DNA of 48,631 nt from Elusimicrobiota bacterium (lineage in GTDB: Bacteria; Elusimicrobiota; Elusimicrobia; FEN-1173): contig JAEURZ010000022.1 in assembly GCA_016788905.1 (NCBI GenBank), forward strand, positions 1 through 48,631, in the 5' to 3' direction. A program made the position numbers and the translations under genes. Positions 1-11,737 of this stretch are shown piece by piece. The notes below the pieces were generated by a model, which was given only the letters and a program-made list of their open reading frames with translations, was not told the origin of the DNA and made no database searches. Positions within the stretch are counted from its first letter, which is position 1, and each line of letters begins with the position of its first letter.

Positions 1-2
1 TT

Positions 3-902
3 GCCACAGGGAAGAATATTAGTCTTCCCTATAGTGTTTTTCCCGGACCGGACCATATGGCGTATTTGGCAGACTTCAACAACAAAATCCGGATGATCGC
101 GGGTGAGGACTTTATTGCGCCGTCCACGTCGACGTTGGTGGCGGTGGAGGGGTCAGTGGACGGCGGAGTGGCCTTGTCTTGGGCGTCCGCGGGGGATGAT
201 GGGATGTATGGAAACCTGACAGGGGACTATCGGATTCAATACGCCACCACGGCGGCCACTCCTTGGAGCACCAGTTCTACGCCCAGCGGGGCGTATACGT
301 TGACGATTTCCACCACCAACGTGACGCCGGGGGTGACGCAATCGACCTCCGTGGTGGTGGGGCTGATTCAGACCTGGTATTTCGTGATTTGGACGAAAGA
401 TGAGGTGAACAACTGGTCAGTCGTATCGGCGACGGCGTCGGTGGTGCCGTTTCTGACGAATCGGTCGGTGGTCCTTACGAGCGGCGGGGCACAGGATTGG
501 GGGGCGGTGAACCTGGGGTCAACGGTGGTGGGATCCACGGGGACAGTGCTCTTAAACGATGGGAACGTGGCGAACACCTACAGTTTCACGGCCTCGACGC
601 AGACTTTAGGGAGCCCCTGGAGCGTGCAAAGTGCCCCGCCGGCGGGCCCTGATCAGTTGGTGATTTACGGGGCGTTCCACGGGGCGGCGCCGGTGTCGGG
701 GGATTATGGGGTGGAAGATGTGATGTATGGAACAGGCCAATCCAGCTCGGGGACGGTCTTTACGGTGGACGGGTCCGCCACGGGGGCCTCGGTGCCCAAG
801 GGAGAAAGTCGAACCTTGTGGATTCGGATGGATTTCCCCACCACGACCACGACCGTGGCCCAGCAAACCATAAAAGTTCAGGTGACGGCACTAGCGCCTT
901 GA
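3..902 (+). CDS. C-terminal part of a secreted/surface protein with a fibronectin-III-like domain (5' partial)
   Basis: The frame is open from the window edge (first full codon at 3), so this is the C-terminal 299 residues of a longer protein. After about 40 residues comes a FN3-like domain of roughly 90 residues: it begins with a VALSW strand, continues through GDYRIQYAT, and ends with a WYFVIWTKDEVNNWS strand. A second all-beta region rich in Ser, Thr, Gly and Val follows and closes with regular alternating strands. There is no catalytic motif. Composition and repeat style fit an extracellular adhesin or sorting-related protein; similar FN3 repeats are frequent in Elusimicrobiota (recollection, not a search). 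An ATG at 57 exists but is internal. The function is unknown beyond surface or structural. Confidence 0.75.
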   Translation, partial: ATGKNISLPYSVFPGPDHMAYLADFNNKIRMIAGEDFIAPSTSTLVAVEGSVDGGVALSWASAGDDGMYGNLTGDYRIQYATTAATPWSTSSTPSGAYTLTISTTNVTPGVTQSTSVVVGLIQTWYFVIWTKDEVNNWSVVSATASVVPFLTNRSVVLTSGGAQDWGAVNLGSTVVGSTGTVLLNDGNVANTYSFTASTQTLGSPWSVQSAPPAGPDQLVIYGAFHGAAPVSGDYGVEDVMYGTGQSSSGTVFTVDGSATGASVPKGESRTLWIRMDFPTTTTTVAQQTIKVQVTALAP

Positions 903-930
903 TATAAAACCCGCTGCTCAATTCGGCGGA

Positions 931-959
931 TTGACAGGGCCTTTCCCCTGTGCTACCAT
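931..959 (+). promoter_or_regulatory. Sigma70-type promoter of the phosphohexomutase-enolase run
   Basis: A consensus -35 TTGACA (931-936), a 17-nt spacer and TACCAT (954-959) preceded by TG at 951-952 form an extended -10 promoter. The start codon lies 48 nt downstream of the -10 at 1008, so this transcript would have a short leader. Confidence 0.6.
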
Positions 960-1007
960 CCCCACACTTCACTCATTTTCGATGAAAAACAGAGGCGTTT
1001 ACAACCC

Positions 1008-3861
<2,854 letters not shown>

Positions 3862-3863
3862 AC

Positions 3864-4178
3864 GTGCTCCGTGGGATCCTGCGCCGGCGCGCGCTATGGA
3901 TCTTGTTGGGTGCCATCGCTGTTTCAGCGTTAATTTCGGGGGGAGCTATTCGGCTTTATTGGTGGCGTAGCCAGGAATTGAAAGATCTGGAGCGGCGACG
4001 TGTTGATTCTCAAGTGCGGGTTCGGTCTCTGGAAGCCCGTCGCCTGCGAGCGGAACAGGACGCTGAATTTATAGAAACGGTGGCCCGACGAGAGCTGGGG
4101 CTTATAGGTAAAAACGAAATCGAGTATCGTTTCGTCTCCCCAACGTCCACAGCTGCTTCAAAAGCGGGAAAACGTTAA
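3864..4178 (+). CDS. FtsB/DivIC-like septum formation initiator
   Basis: A 104-residue bitopic membrane protein. It has a short basic N-terminus, one transmembrane helix at about residues 10-30, then a heptad-like coiled coil rich in Glu, Arg and Leu (about 36-70), and a conserved-style RRELGLIGKNEIEYRF segment. That order (tail, membrane helix, coiled coil, ARxxLGxxxxxExxY) is the FtsB/DivIC plan; these proteins bridge FtsL and FtsQ in the divisome. The start is a GTG two nucleotides after the enolase stop, so translation is probably coupled. Enolase followed by an FtsB-like gene is a common bacterial arrangement and supports the call. Confidence 0.82.
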   Translation: MLRGILRRRALWILLGAIAVSALISGGAIRLYWWRSQELKDLERRRVDSQVRVRSLEARRLRAEQDAEFIETVARRELGLIGKNEIEYRFVSPTSTAASKAGKR

Positions 4179-4207
4179 AGACTCCCTTGCTGGAAAGGAG
4201 AACCCCC

Positions 4208-4369
4208 ATGTCTGAAACCCTCTGTCCGAAGTGCAACGCCAAAGGCCATGTAAAGGTGAAACAATCCCGGTCAGACAAAGGGGTTGATTTGAAATATTTC
4301 GAGTGTTCTATCTGCCGAAGTCTTTGGACCAATTCGATCGATATCCTCCCCCTTCCCGTTGAAGCGTAG
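4208..4369 (+). CDS. Small zinc-ribbon protein
   Basis: A 53-residue protein with two Cys-x-x-Cys knuckles, CPKC near the N-terminus and CSIC about 24 residues later, the typical four-cysteine zinc ribbon. The ATG at 4208 has a strong Shine-Dalgarno, GGAAAGGAG at 4192-4200, with a 7-nt gap, which decides the start. The region between the knuckles is basic (VKVKQSRSDKG), consistent with nucleic-acid or protein binding. The function is unknown. The next gene starts inside its last codons, so the two are likely co-translated. Confidence 0.7.
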   Translation: MSETLCPKCNAKGHVKVKQSRSDKGVDLKYFECSICRSLWTNSIDILPLPVEA

Positions 4370-5960
4370 TTTTCCTTCGGGGGTGGATGGAAGGGGACCC
4401 CACCTGTTGTTACGGGATCGGCGCGAGCTTGGGGCCCGGGGGGTACAGCCCTCCGAAGCGATGCGGCAGTTTCAGTTGCTTCGAAACCCACCCCCACCTC
4501 CCTTTGTAATTCGTCCTTGCACCGCGGGGGACGGAATAGAACGGCTGACCCTTTCAGATCGCCGTCGCTTGGCCCGACTCGCTGGCGACGCCCTGCGCGC
4601 GGGCCGGTTTTCTCGGTTTGTGCCAGCTTCCGGTGCGGCGACCCGGCTCTTTAGCGACCTCCTTCAGTTGGATCAAGAAAGGAAAACCTCAGGAAATAAT
4701 ATCCGTTCTATCCTGAAAACCAATCAAAATTCGTTTGCGCGGTCTTCTGCCCATTTTTTCGCTTCGCTTCCCCGGTTTGCTCTTTATGAACCCCTTCGGC
4801 GGTTGTTGGGTGATCAGCGCTTGAACGTGGCGCGACTTTTGGCCGCCCAAAACTATGACCCTATTTTGGATGCTTTGATTCACCGAAAAGGGATGAATGT
4901 GACACGCCGGCCCAAAGGCCTCATCCCTTTTCATTGGGTAGGCCGGAAAGTGGTCAGTGCTTTTGAAGAACATCTCCGGGAAGCTCTTCCACTGAGAGAT
5001 AAAAACCGTTCGGTTCGGGTCCATTTTACGGTGGCACGGGATTTCTTATCGGAAATAAAAAAGCTTGGACAAGAGAGGATTCGGTTCATTAAAAAACATT
5101 TTGGCATCACCGTGCGTCTCACGTTTAGTCTCCAAAACTCGGAAACGGATACCCTGGCTTTGGAGAGGGGGAAAGGACTTGTTCGTGGATTGGACGGTCG
5201 ACTGCTTCTTCGTCCGGGGGGACACGGGGCCCTATTGAAAAATCTGGAAAAAACCCTGGGTGACATTGTCTTCATGAAGAATATTGATAACGTTCCTGTT
5301 TCCTCATTTCAGGCGGAAGGGAACGTGTGGCGCCAGGCGTTGGCGGGCCGTTTGATCGAAGTCCAGACGAGAGGGAACGCATGGGCTCGTGTTCTCGATC
5401 GGGGAGGGGCCTCTCGTTCCGAACGGATCGAAGCGGAAGAATTCATTCAAGTGACGCTGGGTCGGGTGATTCCCCGCTCTGTCCCTTTGCCCAAAAGAAT
5501 TGCTTGGATGCTCCACCTGTTAAATCGTCCCTGGCGCGTGTGTGGGATGGTGCCCAATACCGGAGAACCTGGAGGAGGGCCCTTTTGGGTTAAAAGCCCC
5601 TGGGGGGATTCCCGACAGATTTTGGAAGTGGCACAATTAGGGGTTCATCAGAAGAAACTCTTGAAAAAATCCACGCATTTTAACCCGGTCGATATGGTCG
5701 TCGGGTTACGCGATGGGGAAGGTCATCCCTATTCTCTTGATCGGTTTGCCGATCTCTCCCAAGTGATTGTTGGCCGAAAACGCTTTGAAGGGCGTGAGAT
5801 TCGGACTTTAGAACATCCGGGCCTGTGGAACGGTGGGATGGCCCATTGGAACACTGTTTTTGTGGAAATCCCCGCCGACCTTTTTCATCCGGTCAAAACA
5901 ATCAACGATCTCCTTCGCCCCGGCCATTGTTCACGAAAAAAAAGTATGGGCACGCGATGA
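4359..5960 (+). CDS. DUF4301-like protein
   Basis: A 533-residue protein of unknown function. The segment RFVPASGAATRLF near residue 90 is glycine/alanine-rich and resembles the nucleotide-binding start of nucleotidyltransferase-like folds; together with the later PNTGEPGGGPFWV and HFNPVDMVVGL segments it matches what I remember of the DUF4301 family. There is no signal peptide or membrane helix. The longest frame begins at a TTG at 4359 overlapping the zinc-ribbon gene; a GTG at 4383 is an alternative start. The stop overlaps the next start (ATGA). The family assignment is from memory of motifs; the biochemical role is not known to me. Confidence 0.65.
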   Translation: MKRSFPSGVDGRGPHLLLRDRRELGARGVQPSEAMRQFQLLRNPPPPPFVIRPCTAGDGIERLTLSDRRRLARLAGDALRAGRFSRFVPASGAATRLFSDLLQLDQERKTSGNNIRSILKTNQNSFARSSAHFFASLPRFALYEPLRRLLGDQRLNVARLLAAQNYDPILDALIHRKGMNVTRRPKGLIPFHWVGRKVVSAFEEHLREALPLRDKNRSVRVHFTVARDFLSEIKKLGQERIRFIKKHFGITVRLTFSLQNSETDTLALERGKGLVRGLDGRLLLRPGGHGALLKNLEKTLGDIVFMKNIDNVPVSSFQAEGNVWRQALAGRLIEVQTRGNAWARVLDRGGASRSERIEAEEFIQVTLGRVIPRSVPLPKRIAWMLHLLNRPWRVCGMVPNTGEPGGGPFWVKSPWGDSRQILEVAQLGVHQKKLLKKSTHFNPVDMVVGLRDGEGHPYSLDRFADLSQVIVGRKRFEGREIRTLEHPGLWNGGMAHWNTVFVEIPADLFHPVKTINDLLRPGHCSRKKSMGTR

Positions 5961-6802
5961 AAATCGCGGTCATGATGATCCACGGGGTGGGGCGACCTGA
6001 CCCGACCTTCGCGGATGGAATGATAGCCGCCTTGACGAAGAATTTTCGTAAGGCCACGGCGGGGGCGGACGAGCTGGTGATCAAACCGGCCTATTGGGCA
6101 CCGGTTCTTCAAAAAGCCGAGAACGAATTGTGGCGTCGGTTGGGGGCGGGGGGGCCCATGGATTTCGTTAAACTTCGACGCTTTATGATGGATTTTGCCG
6201 GGGACGCTATCGCGTATCAGCCGGCGCCCCGTGAACGGGCCATCTATGAAGGCGTTCATCAGGTTTTGGCCAAAACACTTAAAGATTTAAGTGTTTTGGC
6301 GGGTCCCACCGCTCCGCTGGTTGTGATTGCACACAGTTTGGGAACGGTCATCGCCTCCAACTTCCTCTACGATCTTCAATCTCAGGAGAAACGCCAGATC
6401 GTGCCCAAATCCGTTTTGAGAAACTCCGGAAAGTCACCTTTGGATCGGGGGGAAACCCTTTCCCTCCTCTTTACCCTGGGAAGCCCCCTCGCTCTCTGGA
6501 GTCTTCGGTATCAGGGTTTTGGAAAACCGATTCAAGTCCCGTCTCGGCATTTAGGGAAACATCATCCTCGGATCAAAGGCGGCTGGGTCAATATTTATGA
6601 TCAGGACGATGTGATCGGGTATCCCCTTCGCACCATCAATGCCGCCTATCAACGTGCGGTCAAAGAAGATCGCCCGGTAAACGTGGGTGGGCTTTTGTCC
6701 TCCTGGAACCCCACGTCGCACACGGAATATTGGACGGATCACGATGTCCTGACTCCTCTCACCGAAGAGTTCATCGCGCTCTCAAAACAGTTTCAAAGAT
6801 AA
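5957..6802 (+). CDS. Alpha/beta-fold hydrolase, lipase-like
   Basis: A 281-residue putative cytoplasmic serine hydrolase. The start at 5957 overlaps the previous stop in an ATGA and gives the N-terminus KIAVMMIHGVGRPDPTF, where HGVG is the oxyanion-hole strand turn. The nucleophile elbow is AHSLGT with Ser127, a G-x-S-x-G variant with Ala first, as in several bacterial lipases. A late histidine candidate is in SHTEYWTDHDVL. The substrate is unknown. Codons 6269-6300 contain an unusual 32-bp palindrome, listed separately. The rhomboid gene follows after 3 nt, so they are probably one transcript. Confidence 0.75.
   Translation: MKIAVMMIHGVGRPDPTFADGMIAALTKNFRKATAGADELVIKPAYWAPVLQKAENELWRRLGAGGPMDFVKLRRFMMDFAGDAIAYQPAPRERAIYEGVHQVLAKTLKDLSVLAGPTAPLVVIAHSLGTVIASNFLYDLQSQEKRQIVPKSVLRNSGKSPLDRGETLSLLFTLGSPLALWSLRYQGFGKPIQVPSRHLGKHHPRIKGGWVNIYDQDDVIGYPLRTINAAYQRAVKEDRPVNVGGLLSSWNPTSHTEYWTDHDVLTPLTEEFIALSKQFQR
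6269..6300. repeat. 32-bp palindrome inside the hydrolase gene
   Basis: Two perfect 15-nt arms, 6269-6283 and 6286-6300 (GCCAAAACACTTAAA and its complement), are separated only by GA. The RNA would form a near-perfect hairpin with a minimal loop. No run of U follows, so it is not a standard intrinsic terminator. It encodes the ordinary residues LAKTLKDLSVLAG. Confidence 0.8.
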
Positions 6803-6805
6803 CCC

Positions 6806-7603
6806 ATGGCTTTTGATCAACCCCTTTCCTATCGATCCCTTCCCCCGGCCGTAAAGGGGCTGATCACCGCAACCGTTAGCCTTTTCGTTTTGCAATGGTT
6901 CTTTTCGGTGATACAAGGGCCGAATCTGGTGAGTTATTTCGGGTTGACTCCCGGCGAAGTGACGGGACGGTTCATGATTTGGCAAACGGTGACCTACATG
7001 TTTTTCCATGGGGGAGCCTTTCACCTTCTCTTCAACTGTTACATGTTGTGGGCGCTAGGGAAGGTCGTTGAGGTTCAGTGGGGAACACGGTCTTTCCTCT
7101 TTTATTATTTCCTCTGCGGCGTGGGCGCGGCGGTGGTCAATGTCTTAGTGGAACCCCATGCCATGACCCCCGTTATCGGGGCCTCTGGAGCGATTTACGG
7201 CCTTCTGGTGGCGTTTGCCATGATGTATCCCGACGCCGTGTTCCTTGTGATGTTTATCGTGCCGTTGAAAGCGAAACACGCGGTTGTTTTCTTCGCTCTC
7301 TTGGAATTGATGTTCAGCATGAACGCTAACGCCTCGAACATCGCGAACATTGCCCATTTGGGCGGAATGGCTACCGGGTTTATCTATCTAAAAAGCCGTG
7401 TTTGGCGGCTCGATTTTCGGTTTTGGAAAGGACGTTTCGGGGACTGGTCTCGACAACGAAAGACGTCCAAACCCAAGATCGAATTCCATGAGCTGGGCCA
7501 AGAAGTCGATCGTATTTTAGAGAAGATTTCTCTTAAAGGACGTTCCAGCCTTACCCGGGAGGAGCGAGAATTGTTGGAACGCTACTCGCGAATGAAGCGG
7601 TAG
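6806..7603 (+). CDS. Rhomboid-family intramembrane serine protease
   Basis: A 265-residue membrane protease with about six hydrophobic helices. The catalytic serine lies in GASGAIYG (Ser127) and the catalytic histidine in AHLGGMATG (His184), the expected dyad in transmembrane helices 4 and 6. The WxxxTYMFFHGGAFHLLFN segment at roughly 55-75 is the typical TM2 with its conserved His and Asn. After the membrane domain there is a charged cytoplasmic C-terminal tail of about 70 residues containing a predicted helix that ends LTREERELLERYSRMKR. Substrates cannot be predicted. The gene ends 5 nt from the convergent cardiolipin synthase gene. Confidence 0.92.
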   Translation: MAFDQPLSYRSLPPAVKGLITATVSLFVLQWFFSVIQGPNLVSYFGLTPGEVTGRFMIWQTVTYMFFHGGAFHLLFNCYMLWALGKVVEVQWGTRSFLFYYFLCGVGAAVVNVLVEPHAMTPVIGASGAIYGLLVAFAMMYPDAVFLVMFIVPLKAKHAVVFFALLELMFSMNANASNIANIAHLGGMATGFIYLKSRVWRLDFRFWKGRFGDWSRQRKTSKPKIEFHELGQEVDRILEKISLKGRSSLTREERELLERYSRMKR

Positions 7604-7608
7604 AGGAT

Positions 7609-9033
7609 TTACAAAAGTGGGGAGAGGGCCCGACAAAATCCCTCTGTGAATTGGCGGGTGAACGATAGGTCGGAAAGTTCGTCGTGTTTTACGACCGTGG
7701 CGTGGTCGGTCATGCGGTCGAACACGTGAAGGAGATGTCCGGCGACTTCCCGATCATAGAGCAAGAGACTCAGTTCAAAGTTAATTAAAAAACTTCTTGT
7801 GTCCATGTTGGCTGATCCCACCAGGGCCAATTGTCCATCCACCGTTACCACTTTGGAATGCAAGAAACCTTCCCGAAGTTGATAAAGGTGAACCCCGCTT
7901 TGGAGAAACTCTTTAAACCAGCTTCGGCTGGCCAAATCCACGACGGGGTGGTCCGTTTTCTTCGGGAGAAGCAACTCCACCCGAACCCCTTTGCGCGCAG
8001 CGATTTTTAGCGCCAGGGCGACCGGAGGCGTCGGAATAAAGTAAGGGGTGGTGATGGTCACCCGTTCGCGGGCGGCGTGAATGGCTTCCAGAAAGATCAT
8101 GCCCAGGGCGTTTTCCTGGCGGTCAGGCCCGGTGGGAAGAACTTGGACCAGGGTTGACCCTTTTTGGCTCGGAAGGGGAAAATAGTTTTCTCCGGACAGA
8201 TGTTCACCGGTAACAAAATTCCAATCCTCCACAAAAACAGCTTGGAGTCCTTCCGCGGCGGGGCCCTCCAGACGAACGTCCGTTTCACGCCAATGCAAGC
8301 GCCGGGAACCCACTCGCCAGAAATGATGTCCAATGTTTTGGCTGCCCATAAACCCTGAACTTCCATCGATGACGGTGAGCTTCCGGTGGTTCCTGAAATT
8401 AAAGGACCAGGGGCGACGAAAGGTTCGGAACGGGGAAAAGACGGCGGTGTGAACTCCGGCTTCTTGAAGAGGTTTCAGGAAAGACCGTCCGATGCGAAAG
8501 GATCCTACCGCATCGATCAGCAGGCGGCATACTATTCCTCGTCGGGCCTGTTCGATCAAAAGGTCCCGGAAAAAGAGTCCGGTTTGGTCGGGTTCCACAT
8601 TGTAATAACACATGTGAACGTGATGTTTGGCCTGCCGAATCGATTGGGCGAGGGCTGTATCGGTTTCGGTGGCGCGATCAAAGAGCGTCACCCGGTTGCC
8701 TCCGACGACAGGGTATTCCGTGAGTTTGGAGGCCAGGAGCGCCACGTTTTGAAGGGCGTGGGGAAGACTTTCCTTTAGATGGGAGGGGTCCTCCCGTTGA
8801 AAAAGGCGGTGGGAGGGCTTGGGCACGCGTCGCCGTCGAAGGCGGAAGCGTTGAAAACCAAAAAACGAGTAGAGAGTGACCCCGAGGAAGGGAATCAGGA
8901 AGAAGCCCAGAACCCAGGCGAGGGTAACGGCGGCATCGCGTTTTCTTGAAATAACGAAGAAAGAAAAAAGGAGCGCAAGGGTCATGTCCAGGAGCGTGAG
9001 GAGACCCCAACCGGAGAGGACAAAGTCGATCAT
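7609..9033 (-). CDS. cls: Cardiolipin synthase (phospholipase D superfamily)
   Basis: A 474-residue membrane-bound enzyme that makes cardiolipin from phosphatidylglycerol. Two hydrophobic helices fill the first 60 or so residues (FVLSGWGLLTLLDMTLALLF and WVLGFFLIPFLGVTLYSFFG), the usual Cls anchor. Two HKD motifs follow, HRKLTVIDG and HSKVVTVDG, the latter continuing with LVGSANMDTRSF. I use the ATG at 9033 (MIDFVLSG) because it matches the usual Cls N-terminus; an upstream in-frame TTG at 9057 would add eight residues and neither has a clear Shine-Dalgarno. The gene stands alone between a convergent and a divergent neighbour. Confidence 0.92.
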   Translation of the reverse strand: MIDFVLSGWGLLTLLDMTLALLFSFFVISRKRDAAVTLAWVLGFFLIPFLGVTLYSFFGFQRFRLRRRRVPKPSHRLFQREDPSHLKESLPHALQNVALLASKLTEYPVVGGNRVTLFDRATETDTALAQSIRQAKHHVHMCYYNVEPDQTGLFFRDLLIEQARRGIVCRLLIDAVGSFRIGRSFLKPLQEAGVHTAVFSPFRTFRRPWSFNFRNHRKLTVIDGSSGFMGSQNIGHHFWRVGSRRLHWRETDVRLEGPAAEGLQAVFVEDWNFVTGEHLSGENYFPLPSQKGSTLVQVLPTGPDRQENALGMIFLEAIHAARERVTITTPYFIPTPPVALALKIAARKGVRVELLLPKKTDHPVVDLASRSWFKEFLQSGVHLYQLREGFLHSKVVTVDGQLALVGSANMDTRSFLINFELSLLLYDREVAGHLLHVFDRMTDHATVVKHDELSDLSFTRQFTEGFCRALSPLL

Positions 9034-9286
9034 AGGCAAGGCAAGGGATGAGTCCAAGAGTGGTTCAGGGGGGGCTGGCGCACGGGCGGCATATGAGAAA
9101 TGATTCTATCAAAACAACGGGTGTGCTTCCGGATTTCAACGTTCTTTGCTAATGTAAATCTGTCCTCTGGGATGGATTCGGGCTCGAAGATTAGGAAGCG
9201 AGCTTGTTCAGCGTGGATTTAATTTAGACCTGTTTGATTGGGAGCGGTAATCAGGCAGGACATCGTTTTCGTGAAGGGAGATCCCT

Positions 9287-11737
9287 ATGTCTCAAATGAA
9301 ATTTCCGTATAAAACGCCTTTTGGAGAATTCGCGGAAGATGGCGCCAGTTACCTGATCCGCCGGCCCGACACCCCTCGGCCCTGGATCAATGTGATGTCC
9401 TCCGGGACTTACGGGGTGGCGATGAGTCAAGCTGGGTCGGGATACAGTTGGCTTCATCACGCTTCTTTAAATCGTATTACCCGATGGAATCAAGACTTGA
9501 TCCAGGACAACGGCGGCCGTTTTTTATACATGAGAGACGAAGAAACCGGAAAGTTTTGGTCCGTGGCCTGGCAACCGGTGCGCGCGAAACCGGAATCCTA
9601 TGAGGTGATTCATGGGGTGGGGTTCACCATCATCAACTCACGCAACGAGGGAATTCAGGCCCAGTGGCTGGTGTTTGTTCCCCATGACGAGCCCCTGGAG
9701 GTCTGGCGGCTTCGCATTAAAAACACCACAAAGCGACCTCGGAAATTAACGCTTTGGAGTTATTTGGAATGGAATTTGGGCGAGTCCCCGGACAGTCATC
9801 GGGAGTTCCACAAAACGTTCATTGAAACGTCGGCTCACGAGGGGAACACGATTTTGTTAGCGAAGAAACGGCTTTCGCCACTCCGGAATTCTAAAGGACA
9901 ATTGTGGAACCGGAATTGGGATCACGTGGCCTGGCACGCGATCAGTTTACCGACGAAAAGTTTTTCGTGTGACAAACAGGCGTTCCTGGGGAATTATGGT
10001 TCAACGGATAATCCGGCGGCATTGAAAGCGGGGAAATATGTGGGGCCAACCACGCACAAATGGGACGATAGCATTGCCAGCTTCTGCGTTGAACTCCCTC
10101 TGAAAGCCGGGGAAGAGAAAAGTATTCTTTCAACGATTGGAGGCGCCGATTCCCAGAGTCAGGCTTTGGTCAAGGCGAAACGGTTTATGGACTTTTCCCA
10201 GGTGGACAGTGGGTGGGGTCGTACGGAATCTTTTTGGGACAGGTATTTGGCGGCTTTTCCCATAAAAACACCCGACCGTTCTTTCGATTTACTCACCAAT
10301 ACTTGGCTGAAATATCAAGCTCTGTCCTGTCGCCTTTGGGGCCGCACCGCTTATTATCAAACGGGCGGCGCCTATGGGTTCCGTGATCAACTCCAAGACA
10401 GCCAGGTTTTTCTTCCTTTGGATGCGGAAGGGACACGAAAACAGATCCATTTGCACGCGGCCCACCAGTTCACGGATGGCACCGTTTATCATTGGTGGCA
10501 TCCGCTCTCTGAGGAAGGGCACCCTTCCGGTTATTCGGACGATCTCTTGTGGCTTCCGTTTGTCATGATGAATTATTTAAAAGAGACGGGTTACTGGGCG
10601 CTTCTTGCGGAAATGGCTCCTTTTGCGGCGCGTCCAGGCAGTAAGGCTCAAGAGACAGGAACCCTTCACGATCACGCGGTTCGTGCCATTGAAAAGTCGT
10701 TAACACGCCTTTCGTCTCGAGGACTTCCTCTGCTTGGGGAGGCCGATTGGAACGACGGACTCTCCGCCGCGGGGAGGGGCGGGAAAGGGGAAAGCGTGTG
10801 GATGGCCCATTTCCTCATTGGATTATTGCGGGACTGGGCAGATATGACGGAGCGGGCCGTGGCGGCCAGAGGACTCCCCTCGCGTGAGAAGGGAAGGGCG
10901 GTTCGTTACCGAAAGGCAGCCGACCGGTTGAAAATTGCCGTAAACCGTTTCGGTTGGGACGGGGAATGGTATTGGCGCGCGACAACGGATGATGGCACTG
11001 TTTTAGGGTCAAAGAAATCAAAGGAAGGAAAGATTTTTTTGAACGCCCAAACCTGGGCTGTGTTGAACGACGTGGTTCCCGCGGGTCCCCGGCGGAAAGT
11101 GTTATTGAAATCGATTGAGAAGAATCTTTATGGGCCCCATGGGCCGTTGTTGCTCACCCCTCCCTACACCACGCCGGACGAACGAGTGGGGTATCTCACG
11201 CGGTACTCCCCCACCACACGTGAGAACGGTGGGATTTACACCCACGCCGCTGTCTGGGCGCTCCAGATGGAATGTTCCCTCGGCCGGGCGAAAAAGGCCT
11301 GGGAACTCTATGAAAAACTTTCCCCGGTTTTGCGGAACGCGAAAGATCCTGAATTGTATCGCGCCGAGCCTTACGTGACCCCCGGAAATGTGGATGGCCC
11401 CGGCTCGCCCACTCCGGGGCGGGCGGGATGGACTTGGTATACGGGGTCCGCCGCTTGGCTCTACCGAATTTCAACAGAGTGGATTTTGGGTATCCGCCCC
11501 ACCTGGGATGGTCTGATCATTCGGCCGTGTTTACCACCCCATTGGAAAGTTGCGGAAGCCACACGCCAATTCCGAGGTGGGGTTTACCAGATTAAATTTC
11601 AACGAGACCCGAAACTTCCTGCCGGTACCCACCGGGTCACGTTTAATAACCGGGATCTTTCGGGTGACCTGGTTCCCCCATCGCCCGGGATGCAAAACGA
11701 GGTGAACGTGCGCGTGGGGCCCGCGGGGAAGGAATGA
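9287..11737 (+). CDS. GH94-family glycoside phosphorylase (cellobiose/chitobiose phosphorylase type)
   Basis: An 816-residue enzyme of glycoside hydrolase family 94, which phosphorolyses beta-linked disaccharides to a sugar 1-phosphate. The N-terminal beta-sandwich includes WINVMSSGTYGVAMSQAGSGYSW in the family style. An (alpha/alpha)6 barrel follows, with YRTGGAYGFRDQ-like sequence (here YQTGGAYGFRDQLQDSQ) and the general-acid region GEADWNDGLS near residues 485-493, whose Asp488 is the expected acid. The end, GTYQIKF-like GGVYQIKFQRDP, is the closing beta domain. There is no signal peptide, so it is intracellular. GGGAG-type SD (GAAGGGAG 9273-9280) precedes the ATG by 6 nt. Exact substrate (cellobiose, cellodextrin or diacetylchitobiose) is not determinable. 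The next gene overlaps by 4 nt. Confidence 0.9.
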   Translation: MSQMKFPYKTPFGEFAEDGASYLIRRPDTPRPWINVMSSGTYGVAMSQAGSGYSWLHHASLNRITRWNQDLIQDNGGRFLYMRDEETGKFWSVAWQPVRAKPESYEVIHGVGFTIINSRNEGIQAQWLVFVPHDEPLEVWRLRIKNTTKRPRKLTLWSYLEWNLGESPDSHREFHKTFIETSAHEGNTILLAKKRLSPLRNSKGQLWNRNWDHVAWHAISLPTKSFSCDKQAFLGNYGSTDNPAALKAGKYVGPTTHKWDDSIASFCVELPLKAGEEKSILSTIGGADSQSQALVKAKRFMDFSQVDSGWGRTESFWDRYLAAFPIKTPDRSFDLLTNTWLKYQALSCRLWGRTAYYQTGGAYGFRDQLQDSQVFLPLDAEGTRKQIHLHAAHQFTDGTVYHWWHPLSEEGHPSGYSDDLLWLPFVMMNYLKETGYWALLAEMAPFAARPGSKAQETGTLHDHAVRAIEKSLTRLSSRGLPLLGEADWNDGLSAAGRGGKGESVWMAHFLIGLLRDWADMTERAVAARGLPSREKGRAVRYRKAADRLKIAVNRFGWDGEWYWRATTDDGTVLGSKKSKEGKIFLNAQTWAVLNDVVPAGPRRKVLLKSIEKNLYGPHGPLLLTPPYTTPDERVGYLTRYSPTTRENGGIYTHAAVWALQMECSLGRAKKAWELYEKLSPVLRNAKDPELYRAEPYVTPGNVDGPGSPTPGRAGWTWYTGSAAWLYRISTEWILGIRPTWDGLIIRPCLPPHWKVAEATRQFRGGVYQIKFQRDPKLPAGTHRVTFNNRDLSGDLVPPSPGMQNEVNVRVGPAGKE

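Noticed and set aside
8386-8778. 130-codon open frame on the plus strand
   Set aside because: It lies entirely antisense inside the cls coding region, and its translation shows no family character, so it is a shadow frame.
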